Assembly: GCF_002159455.1 (NCBI RefSeq)
Contig: NZ_NFIQ01000005.1
Span: 1 to 64,000, forward strand
Direction of reading: 5' to 3'
Length of the DNA: 64,000 bases
DNA from: Flavonifractor sp. An306
GTDB taxonomy: Bacteria; Bacillota; Clostridia; Oscillospirales; Oscillospiraceae
Below the pieces are notes generated by a model, which was not told where the DNA came from, did not search any database, and saw nothing but the letters and a program-made list of their open reading frames with translations. Position numbers and translations under genes: made by a program. This document shows positions 16,340 through 27,824 of the stretch, piece after piece; positions within the stretch are counted from its first letter, which is position 1, and each line of letters starts with the position of its first letter.

Positions 16340-17068
16340 ATGTCAGGACATTCCAAGTGGCATAATATCCAGAAGACCAAGGGCGCGGCCGATGCCAAGC
16401 GCTCCCAGATTTTTACCAAGATCGCCCGCGAGATGATCGTGGCCGTCAAGACCGGCGGCAGTGGCGACCCCAACAATAACTCCCGCCTGGCCACCGTTAT
16501 CGCCAAAGCCAAGGCGGCCAACATGCCCAACGACAACATCAAGCGCACCATTGACAAGGCGTTGGGTTCCGGCAACGCCGACGCCTACGAGAACGTGGTG
16601 TATGAGGGCTATGGTCCCTCCGGTGTAGCTGTTATTGTGGACGCCCTCACCGACAACCGCAACCGTACCGCTCCCGAGGTGCGCCATCTGCTGGACAAGT
16701 ACGGCAAGGGGCTGGGTGCCACCGGCTGTGTGTCCTGGTCCTTTGACCGCAAGGGCGTTATCGTCATTGAGAAGGAGGACCTGGACGAGGACACCGTTAT
16801 GATGGATGCGCTGGACTGTGGTGCCGACGATATGCAGGTGGAGGATGAGGTGTTTGAGGTATACACCGATCCCGACTCCTTCGGCACTGTGCTGGCCGCT
16901 ATGGAGGAAAAGGGCTACACCTTTGTTCAGGCCGCTGTGGAGATGGTCCCCCAGAACTATGTCAAGCTGGAAAATGAGGAAGATATCAAGAATATGGAAA
17001 AGCTCATTGACCTGCTGGAGGACAACGACGACGTACAGAACGTCTGGCACAACTGGGATCAAGACTGA
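16340..17068 (+). CDS. yebC: YebC/PmpR-family protein
   Basis: 242 residues, starting MSGHSKWHNIQ, the invariant opening of the family, followed by KGAADAKRSQIFTKIAREM and the NMPNDNIKRTIDKA segment. YebC proteins were described as transcriptional regulators, and some help ribosomes through proline-rich stretches. Highly biased codons suggest good expression. Followed by a strong terminator. Confidence 0.93.
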   Translation: MSGHSKWHNIQKTKGAADAKRSQIFTKIAREMIVAVKTGGSGDPNNNSRLATVIAKAKAANMPNDNIKRTIDKALGSGNADAYENVVYEGYGPSGVAVIVDALTDNRNRTAPEVRHLLDKYGKGLGATGCVSWSFDRKGVIVIEKEDLDEDTVMMDALDCGADDMQVEDEVFEVYTDPDSFGTVLAAMEEKGYTFVQAAVEMVPQNYVKLENEEDIKNMEKLIDLLEDNDDVQNVWHNWDQD

Positions 17069-17087
17069 GTTTGAGTAACTGCAATCG

Positions 17088-17120
17088 AAAAGCGGGAAAG
17101 CTCCGTGCTTTCCCGCTTTT
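17088..17120 (+). terminator. yebC terminator
   Basis: AAAAGCGGGAAAGC (17088-17101) pairs with GCTTTCCCGCTTTT (17107-17120). Confidence 0.9.
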
Positions 17121-17146
17121 TCCGTTTGATTCAGAAGGGGGTACTT

Positions 17147-18019
17147 ATGGATCTGTCGCTGTTATGGATGCTTGTACCGGAGTTTTTTCTGTTTTCCTGC
17201 CTGGGCTGGGTGATGGAAGTCACCTTGAAGTACATTCAATTTCACCGCTTCATCAACCGGGGGTTTCTCATCGGTCCCTATTGCCCCATCTATGGCTGGG
17301 GTGTGGTGACAGTCACTCTGGTGGTGGGCGGCCTGGCCGTCCGAAGGGGAACATTGGGGGAGACATTTTTGGCGGGTATGGTGCTCTGTGGAGCGTTGGA
17401 ATACTTTACCTCCTGGTACATGGAGAAAAGGTTCCATGCCAGATGGTGGGATTATAGTCAGAAGCCAATGAACCTGCACGGCCGCATCTGGATCGGTAAT
17501 CTGCTGCTCTTTGGAGCTGCCTGTGTGGTGATTGTCCATGTTATCGACCCTGTATTTTTTCGATGGATGGACAGCTGGGATCCGCGCCTTCTGAAACTGG
17601 CTGCATGGGGCGTGCTTGCCCTTTTGGCCGCGGACTATATCACCGCCCACTTCCTGATGGGCGTGGTTCGCCGGGAGATCGACAGCCAGGTTGGGGACAA
17701 TACAGAGGAGATCAGCCGGCAGATTCATGCGTTGCTCCATGACCGGAATCTGCTCATTCGCCGTATTCATCAGGCATACCCCAACCTGCAGGCCCGTCCC
17801 AACCGCTTGACCCAGCAGCTGCGTGAGGCACGAAAGGTGTATAAGCAGGCTGCCAAACAGGCCAAGCAGGCCCTAAAGGATATGGCCCGGAATACCAGGG
17901 AAGATGTACGGTCCGATTTGGAGCAGGGGCTTCAGCAGGCTGTTGCTGCCCGTAAAGCCGCCCGTGCCCACCTGCGGGAGATCCAGAAAAAACTGATCAT
18001 CCGCCGTGAGGACGACTAA
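17147..18019 (+). CDS. CmpB-like putative ABC transporter permease
   Basis: 290 residues. The first 190 hold about five transmembrane helices with the FLFSCLGWVMEVTLKYI and RGFLIGPYCPIYGWGVV segments, and the ARWWDYSQKPMNLHGRI segment, of the ABC_trans_CmpB family. The C-terminal 100 residues are a basic, alanine-rich coiled coil (QAAKQAKQALKDMARN). No ATPase is encoded nearby, so the transporter label is only a family name. ATG 17147 is preceded by AAGGGGGT. Confidence 0.8.
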   Translation: MDLSLLWMLVPEFFLFSCLGWVMEVTLKYIQFHRFINRGFLIGPYCPIYGWGVVTVTLVVGGLAVRRGTLGETFLAGMVLCGALEYFTSWYMEKRFHARWWDYSQKPMNLHGRIWIGNLLLFGAACVVIVHVIDPVFFRWMDSWDPRLLKLAAWGVLALLAADYITAHFLMGVVRREIDSQVGDNTEEISRQIHALLHDRNLLIRRIHQAYPNLQARPNRLTQQLREARKVYKQAAKQAKQALKDMARNTREDVRSDLEQGLQQAVAARKAARAHLREIQKKLIIRREDD

Positions 18020-18056
18020 AAGATACTGCCCCTGCATAAGCAGGGGCAGTATCTTT
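18019..18056 (+). terminator. Terminator after the CmpB-like gene
   Basis: A perfect 17-base stem (18019-18035 with 18040-18056) ending in TTT. Confidence 0.88.
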
Positions 18057-18084
18057 CTAGGGAAAGCGTCAAGAAAACATCCGA

Positions 18085-18127
18085 AAAAAGAGAAAAATGC
18101 GGCCCGGAGCGCTGTGCTCCGGGCCGC
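18085..18127 (-). terminator. rnpB terminator (minus strand)
   Basis: GCGGCCCGGAGC (18099-18110) pairs with GCTCCGGGCCGC (18116-18127). Read on the minus strand it is followed by two T-rich runs at 18085-18098. Confidence 0.85.
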
Positions 18128-18132
18128 CATAT

Positions 18133-18484
18133 CGCAAGTAAGCCTGTAAGCCGGGTTCTGTCATTTAAGACAGCCATCTATCTCGACGTACCGTCGCCGG
18201 TACGCTCAAGCCGCCTCCTCGGGACGGCCGGGCCAGCCTTATGTCCCTCCACGGCGTTGCTCCGGATAGAGTTTACAGCGATGGACGCTTGGCACGCCAT
18301 CGGGTGAGCTCTTACCTCGCCTTTCCACCTTGACCGGCCAAAGACCGGCAGACTATTTCTGTTGCACTTTTCCTGGGGTCGCCCCCGGCGGGTGTTACCC
18401 GTTATCCTTGCCCTGTGGAGCCCGGACTTTCCTCACAGCCGGGCCTTTCGCCCCGGCCGCGCGGCTGTCCAGCTTGCTTGCGTA
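18133..18484 (-). ncRNA. rnpB: RNase P RNA, bacterial type A
   Basis: Catalytic RNA that trims the 5' leader of tRNAs. Read on the minus strand it carries the hallmark GAGGAAAGTCCGGGCTCC near its start and ends with ACAGAACCCGGCTTA. The 5' GCAAGCAAGC can pair with the 3' GCTTACTTGC to form helix P1, which sets the ends at about 18484 and 18133. Length is about 350 bases, as expected. It has a minus-strand promoter at 18489-18517 and a terminator at 18085-18127. Confidence 0.95.
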
Positions 18485-18488
18485 GGGT

Positions 18489-18517
18489 ATTTTACCGTAT
18501 TCCCATCCAATTGTCAA
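18489..18517 (-). promoter_or_regulatory. rnpB promoter
   Basis: On the minus strand TTGACA (18517-18512) and TAAAAT (18494-18489) are 17 bases apart, with the RNA 5' end 5-7 bases further on. Confidence 0.8.
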
Positions 18518-18535
18518 ATCAAAAGCCGCTTCTGA

Positions 18536-18564
18536 TTGAATTTTCACTCCAGGTAGGATATAAT
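18536..18564 (+). promoter_or_regulatory. murD promoter
   Basis: TTGAAT at 18536-18541, 17-base spacer, consensus TATAAT at 18559-18564; divergent from rnpB. Confidence 0.75.
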
Positions 18565-18598
18565 AAATTGGTTAAACTATGAAAAGGGAGGAACTGTT

Positions 18599-19990
18599 AT
18601 GAAGCGTTCCACCATACAGGAATATTTGGCGGGCCTGAAGGGCAAGCGGGTGGCTGTCATCGGAATCGGGGTGTCCAACACTCCGCTGGTCAAGATGCTG
18701 CTGCGGGCAGGGGTAAAGGTAACCGCCTGTGACAAAAAGCCAAAGGAGTCCTTTGCGGGGCTGGCGGAAGAGCTGGAGAGCCTTGGCGCTCAACTCAAGC
18801 TGGGGCCGGACTATCTGAAGGATCTGGACTTTGAGGTGATCTTCCGCACACCCGGTATGCGGCCCGACCTGCCTGAGTTGGTGGAGGCGCTCCAGCGCGG
18901 CGCGATCCTCACCTCTGAGATGGAGGTATTTTTCCAGGTCTGTCCCTGCAAAACCATTGCAGTGACGGGCAGCGATGGGAAAACCACCACCACCACCATC
19001 ATTGCCGAACTGCTGAAAGCCGCGGGCCAGACTGTGTATGTGGGCGGGAATATCGGTAAACCTCTGCTGCCGGACGTAGACGGCATGGAGCCGGGTGATG
19101 TGGCAGTGCTGGAGCTGTCCTCCTTCCAACTGATGACCATGCGGCAAAGTCCGGATATTGCTGTGGTCACCAATCTGGCTTCCAACCATCTGGATGTACA
19201 CAAATCTATGGAGGAGTATGTGGACGCCAAGCGGAACATCTTCCTCTATCAGAACCCGGATGGTCTGTTGGTACTGAACCAGGATAACGAGATTACCCGC
19301 GGCTTTGCCCCGGAGGCTCCGGGACATGTGACGCTCTTCAGCCGCCGTCAGGAGCTGGAAAAAGGAGTATTTCTCAAGGACGGGGTCATCTGGGTGCGCA
19401 ACGCCATGCATGAGCGGCCTGTATTACCGGTGTCTGATATCCTGTTGCCCGGCGACCACAATGTGGAGAACTATATGGCCGCCATCGCTGCTTTGGACGG
19501 CTTGATCCCCGACCAGGTCATCCGGGAGTTTGCAGCAAAATTCGCCGGAGTGGAGCACCGTATTGAGCTGGTGCGTACGCTGAATGGCGTAAAGTACTAT
19601 AACGATTCCATCGCCTCCAGCCCCTCCCGCACCATCGCGGGCCTGCGCTCCTTCCGGCAAAAGGTTATTCTCATCGCCGGCGGCTACGATAAGCACATCC
19701 CCTTTGACGTGCTTGGCCCTGAAATTACGGAACATGTAAAGGAATTATTCCTTACTGGAGATACCGCTGCCAAGATCCGTTCTGCAGTGGAACAGACGCC
19801 TGGCTATAGCCCGGCACAGCTCCCCATCACTGTGATTGACGACTTTGAGGAGGCGGTGCTGGCGGCTCATCGCGCTGCTAAGTCTGGAGACGTGGTAATT
19901 CTCTCTCCCGCCTGCGCCTCTTTCGACAAATTCAAGAACTTTATGGAGCGGGGCGCCGCCTTTAAAAAGATTATCTACGTCTTATCGTAA
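18599..19990 (+). CDS. murD: UDP-N-acetylmuramoylalanine--D-glutamate ligase
   Basis: Adds D-glutamate to UDP-MurNAc-L-Ala in peptidoglycan synthesis, using ATP. 463 residues. N-terminal Rossmann domain (VAVIGIGVSNTPL), ATP loop AVTGSDGKTTTT (about 121-132), the VVTNLASNHLDVH and EHRIELVRTLNGVKYYNDS segments of Mur ligases. GGGAGG lies 7 bases before ATG 18599. It is outside a mur/fts cluster and is instead followed by three M42 peptidases. Confidence 0.93.
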   Translation: MKRSTIQEYLAGLKGKRVAVIGIGVSNTPLVKMLLRAGVKVTACDKKPKESFAGLAEELESLGAQLKLGPDYLKDLDFEVIFRTPGMRPDLPELVEALQRGAILTSEMEVFFQVCPCKTIAVTGSDGKTTTTTIIAELLKAAGQTVYVGGNIGKPLLPDVDGMEPGDVAVLELSSFQLMTMRQSPDIAVVTNLASNHLDVHKSMEEYVDAKRNIFLYQNPDGLLVLNQDNEITRGFAPEAPGHVTLFSRRQELEKGVFLKDGVIWVRNAMHERPVLPVSDILLPGDHNVENYMAAIAALDGLIPDQVIREFAAKFAGVEHRIELVRTLNGVKYYNDSIASSPSRTIAGLRSFRQKVILIAGGYDKHIPFDVLGPEITEHVKELFLTGDTAAKIRSAVEQTPGYSPAQLPITVIDDFEEAVLAAHRAAKSGDVVILSPACASFDKFKNFMERGAAFKKIIYVLS

Positions 19991-20015
19991 CATCAAAAGG
20001 AGCGTGAATATTCTG

Positions 20016-21050
20016 TTGGATATCAAAACAGTTCTGGAGGAGCTGTGCGGCTGCACAGCTCCCTCCGGCTTTGAAGCCCCTGCGGTTCAGGTTGCCTCCC
20101 GTCTGCTGGAGCCTCTGGTGGACGAGCTGCAGGTGGATCGGATGGGAAACCTGATCGGCGTCCGCCGCTGTGGCCGCCCTGGGGCGAAAAAGCTGCTGCT
20201 GGACGCCCATCTAGATGAGATCGGCCTTCTGGTGACCGGTGTGGCGGATGGGTTTCTGCGTTTCCGCTCCATTGGCGGGGTAGATCCCCGTATGCTGCCC
20301 GGCCGGGAGGTATGGGTCCTTACCCAGCCACCCCTGCCCGGCGTGGTAACTTGTCAGCCCCCTCATCTTCACGATGGAGAAGAGGAAAGCAAGTCCATTC
20401 CGCTGTCCGACCTGCGCATTGATGTGGGCATGTCCCAGGAACAGACTGAGGCCAAAATCCCGGTTGGTACACCGGTCGTATACCGGGGCAGCTGCTTTTC
20501 CTTGGGCACGGAACAGATGTGCGGCAAGGCCCTGGATGACCGCTCCTGCTTTGTGGTGCTGCTGCGGACGATGGAGCTGCTGGCGAACCGCAAGCTGGAT
20601 GTGGATGTGTACGTGATGGGCTCCACCCGGGAGGAGGTCTCCGGGGTGGGGGCCACTGTAGGCACCTGGTCCATACAGCCAGACTGCTGTGTGGCGGTGG
20701 ATGTAACCCACGGCCGCACCCCTGACGGTCCCGCAGACAAGACCTTTACACTGGGCGGGGGACCAGCCATTGGAGTGGGGCCCAATATGACCCGCTGGAT
20801 GACCAAACGCATGCTGGAGAAAGCGCAGGACAGGAACATACCTTACCAGCAGGAGGTTATGTCGGGCCACACCGGCACCAACGGCTGGGAGATGCAGATC
20901 AGTCGGGAGGGGGTAGCCACTTCTGTGCTTTCCCTGCCGCTGAAGTATATGCATACCCCCATCGAAACGCTGTCCCTCAGCGACTTGGAGCAAACTGCCC
21001 GGCTGTTGGCCGCGTTTACCGAAGATCTGGGAAAGGAGTGGCCGCTGTGA
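20016..21050 (+). CDS. M42-family metallopeptidase (first of three)
   Basis: About 344 residues. Two-metal aminopeptidase/glucanase family. Metal and catalytic residues are visible in order: DAHLDEIG, ALDDRSC, REEVSGVGAT, AVDVTHG and KYMHTPIE. The family forms large tetrahedral shells that trim short peptides. The start is uncertain: AAAGGAG at 19996-20002 is too close to GTG 20004 and a little far from TTG 20016; I use 20016, where homologues begin. It overlaps the next gene by 4 bases. Confidence 0.85.
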   Translation: MDIKTVLEELCGCTAPSGFEAPAVQVASRLLEPLVDELQVDRMGNLIGVRRCGRPGAKKLLLDAHLDEIGLLVTGVADGFLRFRSIGGVDPRMLPGREVWVLTQPPLPGVVTCQPPHLHDGEEESKSIPLSDLRIDVGMSQEQTEAKIPVGTPVVYRGSCFSLGTEQMCGKALDDRSCFVVLLRTMELLANRKLDVDVYVMGSTREEVSGVGATVGTWSIQPDCCVAVDVTHGRTPDGPADKTFTLGGGPAIGVGPNMTRWMTKRMLEKAQDRNIPYQQEVMSGHTGTNGWEMQISREGVATSVLSLPLKYMHTPIETLSLSDLEQTARLLAAFTEDLGKEWPL

Positions 21051-22072
21051 AAGACCTGGTCATGCAGCTGAGCGCCCTCAACGGCGTATCCAGCTGGGAA
21101 GACGAGGTGCGGGACTTTTTGTGTGCAGAGGCCGCGCCCTACGCCCAGGATATCCGTACCGATGCTTTGGGCAATCTGATCGTATTGAAAAAGGGTAAAA
21201 AAGCAGCAGAAAACAAGCTGCTGCTGTGTGCCCATATGGATGAGGTAGGACTGATGGTCCGCTACATTACGGATGAGGGCTACCTGAAATTTGATACCGT
21301 GGGCACGATTGACCGCCGGGTGCTCCTGGGTAAGCCGGTGCTGATCGGCGCCGCCCGTCTGCCCGGCGTTATCGGTCTGAAGGCCTACCATCTGGTGAGT
21401 CGGGGGGAGGAGAAAAAGGTCCCCAAGCTGGATGACTATTATATTGATATCGGGGCCAAAAACAGGGAGGAGGCTGAAAAGCTGGTTTCTCTGGGAGATG
21501 TGGCGGTTTTTACCACGCAGCCTGAACTCTTTGGTGACGGCCTGCTGAAAGGCAAGGCTCTGGATGACCGGCTGGGCTGCGCGGTGCTGCTTACGCTGCT
21601 GAAGGAAGAGCTGCCCATGGACTGTACCTTTGTCTTTACCGCTCAGGAAGAGGTGGGTACCCGTGGAGCTTTCGGCGCGGCCTTCTCAGTGATCCCGGAA
21701 CTGGCCCTGGTGGTGGAGGGAACCACCGCCGCCGATCTGCCGGATACCGAGCCCCATCAGCAGGTGTGCGCCCTGGGCAAGGGTGCGGTACTCACCTTTA
21801 TGGATCGGGGCTCTATTACGGACCGGGGACTGTTTGAGCGCCTTCGGGCGCTGGCTGAGGAAAACAGGATTCCCTGGCAGCTCAAGCAATTCGTGTCTGG
21901 CTCCAACGACGCCTCCGCCATCCAGCGCACCAAGGCTGGCGTCCGTACAGCGGTGCTCTCTGTGCCGGTGCGCTACGTTCACACCCCTGCCAGTGTGGCC
22001 TGCATCAGCGATCTGGATGCGGTGCTGGCTCTGGCCAGGGCGCTGATCCACGATGTGGCCAAGGAGGTTTAA
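21047..22072 (+). CDS. M42-family metallopeptidase (second of three)
   Basis: About 341 residues. Same fold as its neighbours with CAHMDEVG, ALDDRLGC, TAQEEVGTRGA, the metal-binding VVEGTTAADLPDT (Glu where the first and third copies have Asp), and RYVHTPASVA. GTG 21047 is chosen because AAAGGAG at 21032-21038 is 8 bases away and it overlaps the previous stop by 4 bases. The Glu/Asp difference suggests distinct substrate preference from the flanking paralogues. Confidence 0.87.
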   Translation: MKDLVMQLSALNGVSSWEDEVRDFLCAEAAPYAQDIRTDALGNLIVLKKGKKAAENKLLLCAHMDEVGLMVRYITDEGYLKFDTVGTIDRRVLLGKPVLIGAARLPGVIGLKAYHLVSRGEEKKVPKLDDYYIDIGAKNREEAEKLVSLGDVAVFTTQPELFGDGLLKGKALDDRLGCAVLLTLLKEELPMDCTFVFTAQEEVGTRGAFGAAFSVIPELALVVEGTTAADLPDTEPHQQVCALGKGAVLTFMDRGSITDRGLFERLRALAEENRIPWQLKQFVSGSNDASAIQRTKAGVRTAVLSVPVRYVHTPASVACISDLDAVLALARALIHDVAKEV

Positions 22073-22074
22073 AC

Positions 22075-23070
22075 ATGGATATTTTAAAGACACTGCAGGC
22101 GCTGAACGCCTGTCATGGGCCCTCGGGTGACGAGCAGCAGGTGGCCCAGGCCATTGAAAAGCTGGCCGCCCCCTTTGTGGATGAGATCACCACCGACACT
22201 CTGGGCAATCTGATCTGCCACAAGCGTGGAGGGGGAAAGCGGATCATGTTTGCCGCCCATATGGACTCCATCGGTTTTATTGTTACCCACATCGACGAAA
22301 AGGGCTTTCTGCGCTTTGGCCGTATCGGTGGCCTGTCCGCACATGAGGTGTTGGGCACTCCCATTCGCTTCAAAAACGGTGTGCGGGGCGTGGTAGCCTG
22401 TCCGGGTAAGACCGATCCCAAGGAGATGAAGCTGGACGACCTGTATCTGGATGTTGGCGCCCGGGACGAGGCGGAGGCCAAGGCTATGGTGCAGGTGGGG
22501 GATACCGCTGTCTATGACACCGCAGCCTTTGTGAGCGGCTCCCGGATCATTTCTCCCTATCTGGACGACCGCATTGCCTGTGTGGTGCTGCTGATGGCGA
22601 TGGAGCAGCTGAAGGCCACGGAAAACGATCTCTACTTCGTCTTTACCGTTCAGGAGGAGGTGGGTATCCGGGGCGCACGGACCGCTGCGTATGGTGTGGA
22701 CCCGGATTATGGTATCGCTGTGGACGTTACAGACTCCGACGACATCCCGGACGCCCCTCACGAATGCTCCAGCATGGCGGGGAAGGGAGCCGCGATCAAG
22801 GTGATGGACAGCTCTGTGATTTGCCATCCCGCTGTGGTGGCCAAGCTGGACACTTTGGCCAAGGAGCAGGGAATTGCAGCCCAAAAGGATATTTTAAAGG
22901 CGGGTGGTACCGATGCCGGAGCCATTCACCAGACCCGGGCGGGCGTGTACACCGGCGGCATTTCCATTCCCACCCGGTATGTCCACACCCCGCAGGAGAT
23001 GGCCGACCTGGATGACATCAAGGCCTGCGCCAACCTGTCAGCGGCCTTTGCTCAGGCTAGGTTTGACTGA
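22075..23070 (+). CDS. M42-family metallopeptidase (third of three)
   Basis: 331 residues with AAHMDSIG, YLDDRIAC, TVQEEVGIRGA, AVDVTDSDDIPD and RYVHTPQEMA, a full catalytic set. It follows the second copy by 2 bases. All three are transcribed together after murD. Peptide recycling or breakdown of peptide nutrients is the likely role. Confidence 0.88.
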   Translation: MDILKTLQALNACHGPSGDEQQVAQAIEKLAAPFVDEITTDTLGNLICHKRGGGKRIMFAAHMDSIGFIVTHIDEKGFLRFGRIGGLSAHEVLGTPIRFKNGVRGVVACPGKTDPKEMKLDDLYLDVGARDEAEAKAMVQVGDTAVYDTAAFVSGSRIISPYLDDRIACVVLLMAMEQLKATENDLYFVFTVQEEVGIRGARTAAYGVDPDYGIAVDVTDSDDIPDAPHECSSMAGKGAAIKVMDSSVICHPAVVAKLDTLAKEQGIAAQKDILKAGGTDAGAIHQTRAGVYTGGISIPTRYVHTPQEMADLDDIKACANLSAAFAQARFD

Positions 23071-23104
23071 AGAAACATAGAAATATCAAGAAGGTTAAAG
23101 GAAT

Positions 23105-24358
23105 ATGTCTTTACAGATAAGTGATAAGGTCAAAACCTTGGCGGCTCAGGCCCAGGCTGACATTCGCCCCCAATTTGACCGCATTGACGCCATTGCGGAG
23201 GAGAATACCGCCAAAGTTTTGGCGGCCTTTCAGAAGCATCGGGTGTCCGAAGCCCATTTTGCCGGTACCACCGGATACGGCTACGATGACCTGGGCCGGG
23301 ATACCCTGGATCTGATCTTTGCCGAACTGTTTCATACCGAGGATGCCCTGGTGCGGGTACAGTTTGTAAACGGCACCCACGCCATCTCCTGCGCCCTGTT
23401 CGGGGCGTTGAAGCCGGGAGATGTGCTGATCTCCGCAGTGGGGTCTCCCTATGACACCATGCTGGGCGTGATTGGTGTGGTTGACAAGGGGCCTGGGTCT
23501 CTGAAAAACTACGGAATTGAGTACAGGCAAGTGGATTTGGTTGACAACGCTCCCGACCCGGCAGGACTGGCGGAGGCGGTAAAAGATCCCCGGGTGAAGG
23601 CGGTGCTCATCCAGCGCTCCCGTGGCTATGCCACCCGAAACTCCTTGTCCGTGGAAGAGATTGGCTCTTTAGCTCAAGTGGTGAAGGACAATAACCCCCA
23701 TGCGGCGGTACTGGTAGATAACTGCTACGGGGAATTTGTGGAGACCATTGAGCCCACTCAGGTGGGGGCTGATCTGGTGGTGGGTTCTCTGATCAAAAAC
23801 CCCGGCGGCGGTCTGGCCCCCACCGGGGGATACATTGCCGGGCGGCGGGACCTGGTGGAAGGAGCCGCCATGCGGCTCACCACACCCGGCATCGGAAAGG
23901 AGTGCGGCTCCACCTTTGGCGCCAATCGCAGCCTCTATCAAGGCCTTTTCCTTGCCCCCCATACAACTGCCCAGGCAGTGAAAACGGCGGTCTTTGCCGC
24001 CCGCATGATGGAACTGCTGGGCTATCGGGTAGACCCCGCCTCTGATGCGGTCCGCCACGATATCATTCAGATGCTCCATTTCGGCGCTCCCGAACCCCTG
24101 AAGAAGTTCTGCAAGGGGATCCAGTTTGGCGCGCCAGTGGATTCCTATGTGACGCCGGAGCCCTGGGATATGCCGGGCTATGATTGTCAGGTTATCATGG
24201 CAGCCGGAGCCTTCATCCAGGGAGCATCCATCGAGCTGTCCTGCGATGCACCCATGCGGGAGCCCTACACTGCTTATCTCCAGGGCGGCCTGACCTATGA
24301 GAGCGGCAAAGCCGGGGTCATGCTGGCGGTGGAGGAGCTGCTGCGCACTCAGGTATAA
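23105..24358 (+). CDS. Methionine gamma-lyase-like PLP enzyme (aluminium-resistance family)
   Basis: 417 residues. PLP-dependent type I fold of the family formerly called aluminium resistance protein, related to cystathionine/methionine gamma-lyases. Segments RVQFVNGTHAISCALFGAL, the aspartate in VLVDNCYGEF, and the PLP lysine in GSLIKNPGGGLAPTGGYIAG are visible. True substrate not known for most members. Thirty-odd bases after the third peptidase, probably the same operon. Confidence 0.87.
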   Translation: MSLQISDKVKTLAAQAQADIRPQFDRIDAIAEENTAKVLAAFQKHRVSEAHFAGTTGYGYDDLGRDTLDLIFAELFHTEDALVRVQFVNGTHAISCALFGALKPGDVLISAVGSPYDTMLGVIGVVDKGPGSLKNYGIEYRQVDLVDNAPDPAGLAEAVKDPRVKAVLIQRSRGYATRNSLSVEEIGSLAQVVKDNNPHAAVLVDNCYGEFVETIEPTQVGADLVVGSLIKNPGGGLAPTGGYIAGRRDLVEGAAMRLTTPGIGKECGSTFGANRSLYQGLFLAPHTTAQAVKTAVFAARMMELLGYRVDPASDAVRHDIIQMLHFGAPEPLKKFCKGIQFGAPVDSYVTPEPWDMPGYDCQVIMAAGAFIQGASIELSCDAPMREPYTAYLQGGLTYESGKAGVMLAVEELLRTQV

Positions 24359-24400
24359 GGGCAAGCATCTCCCGCATAGCCTCCAGCAGGAGGTGACGCT

Positions 24401-25096
24401 ATGGTTGCCAGACCCAGATATCGCCCCTGGTTTCGCAAACCTCGGGCGGGACGCAGTATTCCAGCTATGCGGCGGGGCAGGGGACTGGTGCTGTCCGCCC
24501 TGCTGGGGGTAGGGCTGGCCCTGCTGGTCATTGTCGCTCTGGACAATGCGCTGCGGCCGATGGTTACCACTTTGGCCCAGGCCAAGACAGAAAATGTGGT
24601 CACCGGCATCATCAACGATGCGGTGATGGAGACCCTGTCGGCGGAGGCGGTAGCCTATCAGGACCTGGTGACCCTGGAGCGGGACAGCAGCGGCCAGGTG
24701 ACGCTCCTTTCCACCAATTCAGCCAAGCTGAACGCCTTGCGCACCCAGATTCTGCAAACAGTTCTGGAGAAAGTGGACGCTCTGAACAGCGAGGACTTGG
24801 GCATACCTCTGGGCAGCATCACCGGACTGGCCACCGCATCTGACTGGGGACCGGATCTGCCGGTACAGGTGCTGGCCACGGCTACACCCACAGCAGAGTT
24901 TCGGAATGTATTTACCTCGGAAGGGATCAACCAGACTTTGCATCAGGTCATGCTGGATGTACAGGTGAAAATTACCCTTCTCATTCCCGGCGGAAAGACG
25001 GATACTCAGGTCAATGCGGAGGTATGTGTGGCGGAGACTCTGCTGCTGGGTCAGGTACCGGACACCTATCTGGAGCTGCCGGCGGCTGGTTCGTAA
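24401..25096 (+). CDS. yunB: Sporulation protein YunB
   Basis: 231 residues. A basic N-terminus and one transmembrane helix (LVLSALLGVGLALLVIVALDN) are followed by an extracytoplasmic domain with the TENVVTGIINDAV, GIPLGSITGL and VQVKITLLIPGG segments typical of YunB. In bacilli yunB is a mother-cell (SigE) gene needed for efficient sporulation. GGAGG lies before ATG 24401. Confidence 0.85.
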   Translation: MVARPRYRPWFRKPRAGRSIPAMRRGRGLVLSALLGVGLALLVIVALDNALRPMVTTLAQAKTENVVTGIINDAVMETLSAEAVAYQDLVTLERDSSGQVTLLSTNSAKLNALRTQILQTVLEKVDALNSEDLGIPLGSITGLATASDWGPDLPVQVLATATPTAEFRNVFTSEGINQTLHQVMLDVQVKITLLIPGGKTDTQVNAEVCVAETLLLGQVPDTYLELPAAGS

Positions 25097-25179
25097 GAAA
25101 ATCACAAGAAATTTACAAGGGAAGGCACAGATACCTTTCTTTTCTTTCTGGTACAATGAGGGAAAAGGAGGGATATACC

Positions 25180-27778
<2,599 letters not shown>

Positions 27779-27788
27779 TAAGCCAAAA

Positions 27789-27816
27789 GGACCCGGAAGC
27801 GTATGCTTCTGGGTCC
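27789..27816. terminator. Terminator between ligA and the convergent HTH gene
   Basis: GGACCCGGAAGC pairs with GCTTCTGGGTCC (one G-T pair) across a 4-base loop, with T-rich sequence on the ligA side. Confidence 0.75.
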
Positions 27817-27824
27817 CTTCTTAT

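Noticed and set aside
20004-20018. GTG 20004 as the start of the first M42 peptidase
   Set aside because: Only one base separates it from the AAAGGAG; TTG 20016 fits homologue starts better, though spacing is long.
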